A stretch of 33,839 nucleotides of DNA from Spirochaetales bacterium. Its GTDB lineage: Bacteria; Spirochaetota; Spirochaetia; SZUA-6; JAFGRV01. The stretch's first letter is position 1. Every line of letters begins with the position of its first letter. Made by a program: the position numbers and the translations under genes. Of this stretch, positions 8,720-15,409 are shown piece after piece. The notes under the pieces are model-generated. The model was not told the DNA's origin and searched no databases. It was given only the letters and a program-made list of their open reading frames with translations. The DNA is taken from the NCBI GenBank assembly GCA_016934975.1, contig JAFGRV010000012.1:1-33839 (forward strand). Direction: 5' to 3'.

Positions 8720-10399
8720 CTACTGAATTTTTTCCAGCTGTATATCATCAAACCAGGCAGTTCCTGTTATTTCCGAACCGGCAGAGCCGATATTACATTG
8801 AACTTCTATCTCCGTATACTCTTCCGTATTAAAATCACAGGTTAACTGAGTCCAGTCCACATTTCCGTAAGCTAAATCGGAAAAAACCGGCCAGGCGTCA
8901 CCCGGTTTTACTGCAATGGATACACCTGCAGGAGTTCCGTCCGCATCTATACCCGGAACATTTTCCATTTTGACCCAACCGGTTAAGCGGTAGCTAGTAT
9001 GAGGCTCTACCCGGAGCAGTTGCCCCCAATAACCGACATTATCCGATGTAAATACAATTTTCGCACTTCCGGATCCCGTTCTCGCCACATTTTTATCCCA
9101 CGTAAGCTCGGCGGTTTCAAATATCCAGGCTGAGTATTTCCACGATGCAGGCGTTCTTTCCTGAACACCATCGGAAAGTTCAAATCCCGGGTTCTTTAAT
9201 TTACCAACGATACTTTTTTTATCCGAGAGATTCTCGAGGAGGGATTCTATCATTTCTTCAGGATATCGCATCATCCTGTAAATCCTTTTACGCGTATCAT
9301 TCTGAATATCAAAATTATAATACTCCCACACAATGTTTTTATTTTCCGTTAGCTCAAAAACATGACCGTTTGCACTATTAGTAATAAGCGTATTCCCATT
9401 GGGCAAACGCTGAACACCTCCCCAGAAATTGGAAAAGAATTTTTCAGGAGGATCTGTTTTATATTCCCAGGTAATCGTCTTAGTCACAGGATTTAATTGA
9501 ATAACCCTGGAATAATTTCTTTTGGTTAATCCGTTATCAAAGATCAGGATCTCTCCGCTTTCGAGCATTACCGGCATATGCTGCCAATCAAGATCATCCG
9601 GACCCCACGCCCAGACAATCTCTTTAGAATCTTTATCCAGGATAATTACTAAACTTGCATTTCTAAAACTGATAAGCCAGTTGCCTTCCCGGAACCGGTT
9701 ATCAGTTTTCCCCAAAGTATTGGAGGGAAGAATTTTAATTGAATTAAGATGAAAGTAATCAAAATCCTGATCTTTCTCTAACTCCGGATCTTCCGGCTCC
9801 ACATCCAGAGAAGAGGGATTCTGGTATTTTTGTATTTCCTCCAGATGATCCCACGTAGACCATTCATCTATAAGTGTACCTTTTTTTGAGAGATGCCTGA
9901 TCGTGTTAAACAATACTGTTCGGGATTTGTATTGTTTCGCCAGGGTATATGGTATGAGATAAGTCCCATCCGGAAGCATCTCCACATCATGATGGGCTCT
10001 CATCGGCGTATACCATACAGTGTTCGAATACCAGTCGAGCTCTGTCACACAGAGATCGGTACAATAAGCAATAAGGTTTCCATTTGGCTTTAAATATCCA
10101 TATTCCCATACACCTGTATGATAGGGCATGTACCATACATGAACAATCTTGCCATCCATATCCAGAAGATATGCCCTGTCATTTAAATTAAAAAAAAGAT
10201 TGTATCCGGGATATGCTTTTTCTTTTATATATGTCGTCACTCCGGAGATTGAGACATCAGTATCTTCTGCTGTCCAGGAAACATATGGTAAAGATTTTAA
10301 TTGATCAAGGTCTTCACTGTAATAATCAGTTGTCTTTGAACATCCTGTAATGAATACAACAACGGCACATACAATAAAAAACATCTCTTTATTTCTCAT
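8720..10399 (-). CDS. Arylsulfotransferase-like secreted lipoprotein with C-terminal carbohydrate-binding-type domain
   Basis: About 559 residues. A signal sequence ends in FITGC, so Cys20 should be lipidated and the protein membrane-attached outside the cytoplasm. Residues about 60-390 form a propeller of WxW/WEY-type repeats with PDGTYLIPY, HLNSIKILP, SGEILIFDNG and RLPNGNTLITNSANGHVFEL, which fits the arylsulfate sulfotransferase (ASST) family, enzymes that move sulfate between phenolic compounds without PAPS. HHDVEML and FHLNS histidines are candidates for the catalytic residue. The last 150 residues (from NPGFELSDG) look like a jelly-roll carbohydrate-binding domain. The ATG at 10399 is chosen over a start 11 codons upstream because AGGAGG lies just before it. 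The substrate is unknown. Confidence 0.75.
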   Translation of the reverse strand: MRNKEMFFIVCAVVVFITGCSKTTDYYSEDLDQLKSLPYVSWTAEDTDVSISGVTTYIKEKAYPGYNLFFNLNDRAYLLDMDGKIVHVWYMPYHTGVWEYGYLKPNGNLIAYCTDLCVTELDWYSNTVWYTPMRAHHDVEMLPDGTYLIPYTLAKQYKSRTVLFNTIRHLSKKGTLIDEWSTWDHLEEIQKYQNPSSLDVEPEDPELEKDQDFDYFHLNSIKILPSNTLGKTDNRFREGNWLISFRNASLVIILDKDSKEIVWAWGPDDLDWQHMPVMLESGEILIFDNGLTKRNYSRVIQLNPVTKTITWEYKTDPPEKFFSNFWGGVQRLPNGNTLITNSANGHVFELTENKNIVWEYYNFDIQNDTRKRIYRMMRYPEEMIESLLENLSDKKSIVGKLKNPGFELSDGVQERTPASWKYSAWIFETAELTWDKNVARTGSGSAKIVFTSDNVGYWGQLLRVEPHTSYRLTGWVKMENVPGIDADGTPAGVSIAVKPGDAWPVFSDLAYGNVDWTQLTCDFNTEEYTEIEVQCNIGSAGSEITGTAWFDDIQLEKIQ

Positions 10400-10517
10400 T
10401 TCTCGACTTCCTCCTCGACTATCTCGATGCAACTATCAACGCGTAATTAATTTTATCATATCATGTGGAACCAATGATTTCAGCAATCATTTATTAAAAC
10501 CTTCCAAATATCATTTA

Positions 10518-10536
10518 ATGGTCATGAAATGACCAT
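10518..10536. promoter_or_regulatory. Palindrome ATGGTCAT-GAA-ATGACCAT
   Basis: Perfect eight-base arms around a three-base centre, about 120 bases upstream of the ASST-like start. The shape fits an operator for a dimeric regulator, but no regulator can be named. Confidence 0.45.
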
Positions 10537-10592
10537 AGATAAATTGTATGGTAAGTTAAATATAATAATTATTTATGATTTAGATGAGATGT

Positions 10593-10644
10593 AAATCTCT
10601 TTATAAAGAGATTTATTGACTTTAATGTATCTATTTTGTATACT
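10593..10644 (+). promoter_or_regulatory. Promoter abutted by a 22-bp perfect palindrome
   Basis: TTGACT (10616-10621), a 17-base spacer and TATACT (10639-10644) form a near-consensus promoter. A perfect 22-base palindrome with arms AAATCTCTTTA (10593-10614) ends one base before the -35 box, a usual place for an activator or repressor. The next gene starts about 400 bases downstream, so the leader would be long. Confidence 0.65.
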
Positions 10645-11046
10645 AATAGTATAAAAAAGATTTTTAAATGATTATTCTTGAATTTGAAAAAAAGAGAATC
10701 AGGATAGAAAGGAATATTTAATTTCCTCAAAATCTTCCTGGGATATGTTGTCAGTGAATATCGATGGATGGATAACCAGGAGATATAACAGAGTAAAACT
10801 ATAAAAAAAATTATATTAAATCCCGCAGTATAGATTGATAATTGCAGCAGGAGAGTTCCGGATATTACCTGTTATTCATGTAATTTTCAGGGGTATTTAT
10901 AGTGTTTTGACTGTAGTATTCTTAAACCATAAAAAAAGTATTACAGCTTATTTTGGAATGGAAAAGGCAGCAACCTATTTGAACTTTGACCCCGGTATGA
11001 TTGATAGTTGAAATTGTTACGTACATAAAATGATTAAGGAAGATCT

Positions 11047-13146
11047 ATGAATTTTAATTTATTTCACCAGTTGCTCTATATTGATCCCGGTACTGGCGGA
11101 TTCATTGTCGGGAATATTATTCCAATTATAATTGGGGTGATAACGGCTTTTTTCGGCTTAATTGTAATCTTTTTTAAAAAAATATTCAATTTCTTTAAAA
11201 AGCATACATTAATTTTTATTATTTTACTTGTTGTTTTACTTATTATTATCATCACTGTTATAGGAGTATTCATCTTGAGTAAAGAATCGGATTACAAACA
11301 CAGGATCATTATTCTCGGTTTCGACGGATTAAGTCCGCATATAATCGACTCCTTAATCGACCAGGGAAAACTTCCCAATCTTACGGCACTAAAAGAGACC
11401 GGAACCTACACGCAACTCAGTACGACAAATCCCGCTCAATCTCCTGTCGCCTGGACAGGTTTTTCCACCGGACAAAATCCGGGGAAAACAGGGGTATTTG
11501 ATTTCATAAAACGGGACCCGGCTACCTATAAACTTACTCTTTCTATGTCCCAAATCCGTGGAGAAACGGTGAAACCTGCAACAAAGAGCAAGCGTTTATG
11601 GTTTTATACTTCAAAGAAAAAGCTGCCGACGACGATTATATCCTGCCCTGTTACTTTCCCACCAGATAAAGTATATAACGGGAATTTTCTCTCCGGCATG
11701 GGTGTCCCGGATATTCTCGGCACCCAGGGTACCTTTTCATTTTATACGACCAGAAAAGACAGAACAAAGGATGTCGGAGGAAATGTTTTTCAGATTAATA
11801 AATCCGATGTTATGGTGATGAATATTTTAGGTCCCCGTAAAATCGATATCTCCGGAAAATCCGATTTCACAAAAATACCTTTTAAGGTGGCATTGGATCC
11901 TCGGAATAATGAAACCATAACGATCACTTTACAGGATAAAACATCAACATTAAAGTTACACACGTGGAGTGATTGGCAGGAAGTAATCTTCGACCTTGGT
12001 TTCCTGAAAAAAGTGAAAGCAATCCTGAAATTCTACTTTGTAGAAAATGATGATGAGTTTTCTTTGTACGCGAGTGCTCTCAATTTTGATCCCACCGAAC
12101 CTTTTTTACCGATTTCTTCTCCTAAAAGCTACAGCAAAGAGCTTAAAGAAAACATCGGTTTTTTCTACACCCTGGGAATGCCGATGGATACCTGGGCTGT
12201 CAATGAGGGTCGCCTGAGTGAGGAGCCTTTTATAGAGCAAGTGAATGATGTATTAAAAGAAAAAACTGAAATATTGGAATACGAATTAAAACGATTTGAG
12301 ACAGGTCTTCTTTATTGTTATTTTGAGTCCCCTGATATTATGCAGCATATGTTCTGGAGATACAGAGACCGGCTGCATCCTCTTTATGAAAGTAATGATG
12401 AATACAGTACTATAATCGAATCATGGTATGAAAAAATGGACAATATACTCGGGGGAGTTATGCGCCGCATACACGAGGGTGACACGATTATAGTTCTTTC
12501 CGATCATGGGTTTGATACATTCCGCCGTTCCGTGCATGTCAATACCTGGCTGAGGAAAAACGGGTACCTTCAATTAAAAAATCCGCAAGCCACATCCGGC
12601 GGCGAACTGCTCACATTTATCGATTGGTCGAAAACAAAAGCATATGCCGTGGGATTCGGTTCAATCTATCTTAACGTAAAAGGGAGAGAAAAGGAAGGAA
12701 TTGTTGAACCAGGGGCGGAAGCAGAAGCTCTGAAAAAAGAAATAAGCAGAAAGCTTTCCGAATGGACTGATCCGAAATACGATGAGATGGTAATTCACAA
12801 GGTCTATAAAAATGATGAAATTTTCCGGGGAGAATATCAAAAGGAAACCCCTGATCTTTTTATCGGATTTAACAGCGGATATAGAGCATCCTGGCAAACA
12901 GCCCTTGGCGCTGTACCTAAAGACATAATTGAAGATAATTTAAAAAAATGGTCGGGAACTCATTTGATTGACCCAAGTCTTGTCCCGGGCATTTTCTTTT
13001 CTAACCGGATCATCAGCACCGAAACCCCATCAATCTATGATATTACTCCTTCTGTTCTAAAACTTATCGGGTATACAGATGAAGAATTGCAGAAGATGGA
13101 TATGGATGGTCAACCCTTATTCGAGGAACAACCTGCTTTTCGTTAA
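11047..13146 (+). CDS. Membrane-anchored alkaline-phosphatase-superfamily hydrolase (type I phosphodiesterase-like)
   Basis: A 699-residue protein. The N-terminus holds the short motif YIDPGTGG (residues 11-18), then two membrane helices (about 20-45 and 53-78), placing the catalytic part outside the cytoplasm. The alkaline-phosphatase-superfamily core begins at residue 87 with ILGFDGLSP, whose Asp93 should bind metal. SPVAWTGFSTG follows, where Ser132 is the likely nucleophile. LSDHGFDTF supplies further metal ligands, and HLIDPSLVPGIFFS and YDITPSVLKLIGY close the domain, as in type I phosphodiesterases. The substrate could be a phosphodiester, a nucleotide, a phospholipid head group or a sulfate ester. 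The ATG follows AAGGAAG. The neighbouring sulfate genes make a sulfate ester thinkable, but this is not shown. Confidence 0.8.
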   Translation: MNFNLFHQLLYIDPGTGGFIVGNIIPIIIGVITAFFGLIVIFFKKIFNFFKKHTLIFIILLVVLLIIIITVIGVFILSKESDYKHRIIILGFDGLSPHIIDSLIDQGKLPNLTALKETGTYTQLSTTNPAQSPVAWTGFSTGQNPGKTGVFDFIKRDPATYKLTLSMSQIRGETVKPATKSKRLWFYTSKKKLPTTIISCPVTFPPDKVYNGNFLSGMGVPDILGTQGTFSFYTTRKDRTKDVGGNVFQINKSDVMVMNILGPRKIDISGKSDFTKIPFKVALDPRNNETITITLQDKTSTLKLHTWSDWQEVIFDLGFLKKVKAILKFYFVENDDEFSLYASALNFDPTEPFLPISSPKSYSKELKENIGFFYTLGMPMDTWAVNEGRLSEEPFIEQVNDVLKEKTEILEYELKRFETGLLYCYFESPDIMQHMFWRYRDRLHPLYESNDEYSTIIESWYEKMDNILGGVMRRIHEGDTIIVLSDHGFDTFRRSVHVNTWLRKNGYLQLKNPQATSGGELLTFIDWSKTKAYAVGFGSIYLNVKGREKEGIVEPGAEAEALKKEISRKLSEWTDPKYDEMVIHKVYKNDEIFRGEYQKETPDLFIGFNSGYRASWQTALGAVPKDIIEDNLKKWSGTHLIDPSLVPGIFFSNRIISTETPSIYDITPSVLKLIGYTDEELQKMDMDGQPLFEEQPAFR

Positions 13147-13185
13147 GTGTACAGATCATTTTAGGCTGTGCCGGCATAAGGAGAG

Positions 13186-13923
13186 ATGGTGGATCATTTA
13201 AAAAAACTGGAAAACAGATCAATTTATATAATCCGCGAAGCATATGCTCAATTCAGGGATACGGCTCTCTTGTGGTCCACAGGCAAGGACTCAACAATAA
13301 TGGTATGGCTTGCCAGAAAAGCTTTTTTCGGCAGCATTCCGTTTCCGGTTCTGTTTATTGATACGGGATCTATGTTTAACGAAATGTATGAGTTCAGGGA
13401 GCACTATAAAAAAGAATGGAACCTCAACCTCCTTATCGCGAAAAATCAGACTGCCTTTGAAAAAGATTATGGACCGGAAAACTTTTCAGATAAAGAAGAG
13501 TGCTGCGCAACCTTAAAAACAAAGGCGCTGCTGGATATCCGGGAAAAAAATAACCTTAAAGCCCTTATTTTTGGAATACGCGGAGACGACCCGGGATTCG
13601 GGGACAAGACCGCATCTATCATACAAACAAACGATCATTTTCGAATACATCCCATGCTCCACTGGACAGTAATCGACACCTGGCAGTATATTAAGAAAGA
13701 AAAAATACCAATAGTAAATCTTTACTTTGCGATACGGGGACAGAGGTATAACACGATAGGGTGCGCCCCCTGTTGCAGACCGGTAAGTTCACATGCCGAT
13801 ACACCCGGAAAAATCATACATGAACTGCAACGAGCGAAAAATACTAATCCCGGAGGGACGGAGCTGAGAGAAGGCGAAGACGCTTATACAATACAAAAAT
13901 TAAAAAGTCTGGGATATATGTGA
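13186..13923 (+). CDS. cysD: Sulfate adenylyltransferase subunit 2 (CysD-like) with APS-reductase-type cysteines
   Basis: A 245-residue PP-loop ATP pyrophosphatase, shorter than E. coli CysD (about 300). The ATP-binding PP-loop is STGKDS (residues 31-36). CysD-like blocks follow: LFIDTG, LKTKALLDI, HWTVIDTWQYIKKEKIPIVNLYFA, and a C-terminus resembling the usual CysD ending. CysD joins ATP and sulfate to give APS, with CysN supplying energy from GTP. Unusually it has C106-C107 and C193-A-P-C196 within YNTIGCAPCC, the spacing of the iron-sulfur cysteines in bacterial APS reductases, but it lacks their catalytic C-terminal Cys. One copy of the dispersed element is read in frame as GGTEL (residues 223-227). 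The ATG follows AAGGAG. The stop is six bases before cysN. Confidence 0.8.
   Translation: MVDHLKKLENRSIYIIREAYAQFRDTALLWSTGKDSTIMVWLARKAFFGSIPFPVLFIDTGSMFNEMYEFREHYKKEWNLNLLIAKNQTAFEKDYGPENFSDKEECCATLKTKALLDIREKNNLKALIFGIRGDDPGFGDKTASIIQTNDHFRIHPMLHWTVIDTWQYIKKEKIPIVNLYFAIRGQRYNTIGCAPCCRPVSSHADTPGKIIHELQRAKNTNPGGTELREGEDAYTIQKLKSLGYM
13854..13865 (+). repeat. Dispersed element copy inside cysD
   Basis: An exact AGGGACGGAGCT lies in the coding sequence near the 3' end of cysD and is translated as part of NPGGTELR. It is 99 bases from an identical copy in cysN, read in the same frame. Confidence 0.85.
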
Positions 13924-13929
13924 GGAAAA

Positions 13930-15168
13930 ATGAAGAAGATTATAAAAGCCGGAGGGACGGAGCTTACGTTTTTTATTATTGGAGATAAATTATGTGGGAA
14001 AACCGCCCTGGCAGGAAGACTTCTTTTTGAAACAAAAGCTTTACCACAAGAAAAGATAACTGAAATCAGAAAAATATCAAGGGAACTGGGGAGAGAGACA
14101 GAACTTGCATTTATTCTTGAATTTCTCAAAGATAAACAAGAGAAAACCACGACTACAATTCCATTATCATTCTCCGATAAAAAACGAAAATTTTGTATCT
14201 TCGATTTTCCCGGGAATTCAGACCTTATAAAACACATTTTAATTGGAGAAGACCAACATTTCCACGCAATAGTGATGATTGATGCAGGGAAAGCAGTCGA
14301 TGAACAAGCTCAACGATACGCACCTCTGTTAAAAATGCTTGAAATAAAAAATATTATTATTGTGCTTAACAAAATGGACTTAATAGATTTTGATAGTAAA
14401 AAATTCCGGGAAAGAGAACAAGTCCTCATTAAGGAATTCTCGCATTATTCTATCAGCCCCAAAGCAATTATTCCGGTTTCAACGAAGATAGGGTTAAATA
14501 TTACAAAACAAGCTCCTGAGATGGCATGGCACAAAGGTCCCAGTCTTATAAATGCTCTTGATACAATCCCCATAAAATCTGATAAAAAAATCAAACCACT
14601 CAGATTTCCGGTTCAGGATATATATACAATAAATGGGAAATCCGTTATCGCGGGAAGGATTGTTACCGGTTCTTTACAAAAAAACGAAGTAATCACACTC
14701 TTTCCACAGAAAAAAAAGGTTTGCGTATCAGAGATTCTCATCTTCAATAAAAAAAACATACGGAAAGTAGAGAGTGATGAAAATATCGGACTTGTAATTA
14801 ATCAGGATATCCCGATAAAACGGGGTGATGTTTTTATAAATGATGAAAAAGAAATCAAACCAGTAAACCACATATCTGCATGTATTTTATGGTTCTCTAA
14901 AGTTCCTCTGGATAAAGGAAGCACTATCACCCTCTGTTGTGCAACCCAGGAAATCTCTTCCACAGTTAAAGAGATAATAAATACAATAAACACATCAACC
15001 CTTGAAAAAATTAATAACAACCCGGATAAAATACAATGTAATGAAATTGGTATCATTCAGTTGATATCAGACCAACCAATAATTATTGAAAAAGCATCTT
15101 ATATTCCAGAGTTTGGAAGAATACTTTTTAAAATAAACGGTACACCCTGCGGTATCGGAAGAGTTTAA
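13930..15168 (+). CDS. cysN: Sulfate adenylyltransferase subunit 1 (CysN-like GTPase), divergent
   Basis: A 412-residue translation-factor-type GTPase (E. coli CysN is 475) paired with cysD. Domain I has G1 GDKLCGKT (residues 18-25), the CysN-like GRLLFETKALP, G3 DFPG (92-95), G4 NKMD (147-150) and VSTKIG. Two beta-barrel domains (about 215-300 and 305-412) follow, with the VAGRI-type turn seen here as VIAGRIVTGSL. Two points are odd. The residue after DxxG, normally His and catalytic in this superfamily, is Asn96. The N-terminal residues AGGTEL come from a copy of the dispersed element, just before the first beta strand. The ATG is preceded by GAGGAAAA, six bases after the cysD stop. No cysC, cysH or sulfite reductase gene is nearby. 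Confidence 0.8.
   Translation: MKKIIKAGGTELTFFIIGDKLCGKTALAGRLLFETKALPQEKITEIRKISRELGRETELAFILEFLKDKQEKTTTTIPLSFSDKKRKFCIFDFPGNSDLIKHILIGEDQHFHAIVMIDAGKAVDEQAQRYAPLLKMLEIKNIIIVLNKMDLIDFDSKKFREREQVLIKEFSHYSISPKAIIPVSTKIGLNITKQAPEMAWHKGPSLINALDTIPIKSDKKIKPLRFPVQDIYTINGKSVIAGRIVTGSLQKNEVITLFPQKKKVCVSEILIFNKKNIRKVESDENIGLVINQDIPIKRGDVFINDEKEIKPVNHISACILWFSKVPLDKGSTITLCCATQEISSTVKEIINTINTSTLEKINNNPDKIQCNEIGIIQLISDQPIIIEKASYIPEFGRILFKINGTPCGIGRV
13953..13964 (+). repeat. Dispersed element copy inside cysN
   Basis: An exact AGGGACGGAGCT in the ninth to twelfth codons of cysN, translated within AGGTELT. Its neighbour in cysD is in the same frame and also gives GGTEL. Confidence 0.85.
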
Positions 15169-15225
15169 CAGACCAATCTTTTTTTTATCTTCACTATTAA
15201 TAAAGTTCTCAGAAAATAGAGACGG

Positions 15226-15271
15226 AGGGACGGAGCTATAGTAGCTGTTAATTCCGGAGAGGGACGGAACT
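15226..15271 (+). repeat. Two direct copies of the dispersed element
   Basis: An exact copy at 15226-15237 and a one-mismatch copy at 15260-15271 (AGGGACGGAACT) lie 34 bases apart in the cysN-prkA gap. Both are followed by TAGTAGCT, so the repeated unit extends to about 22 bases here. Confidence 0.8.
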
Positions 15272-15319
15272 TAGTAGCTTGAAGTTTTTGCAAATCCGGG
15301 GATGGAACTCCAAAAAAGC

Positions 15320-15378
15320 TTGAAATATGAAGCCCATGGCCTTATGTTTAAATAGAGGGAATTTTATTTCTCTCTATT
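15320..15378 (+). promoter_or_regulatory. Candidate prkA promoter with leader hairpin
   Basis: TTGAAA (15320-15325), 17 bases, then TATGTT (15343-15348) form a fair promoter. Immediately after it, AATAGAGGGA (15351-15360) and TCTCTCTATT (15369-15378) pair over ten positions with one G-U, giving a hairpin at the very 5' end of the transcript. Such a position fits mRNA stabilisation or a regulator site. Confidence 0.45.
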
Positions 15379-15409
15379 GAATAGGTACTTTTGGTACAGG
15401 GAGCAGCAC

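Larger units (their letters stand above)
10400..11046. other. 647-base divergent gap
   Basis: The gap separates the ASST-like gene (minus) and the phosphatase-superfamily gene (plus). It holds two palindromes and one strong promoter, listed separately. Short open frames of about 17 codons exist (for example from 10668) but lack ribosome-binding sites and are not called. About 400 bases between the promoter and the next start show no recognisable structure. Confidence 0.6.
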
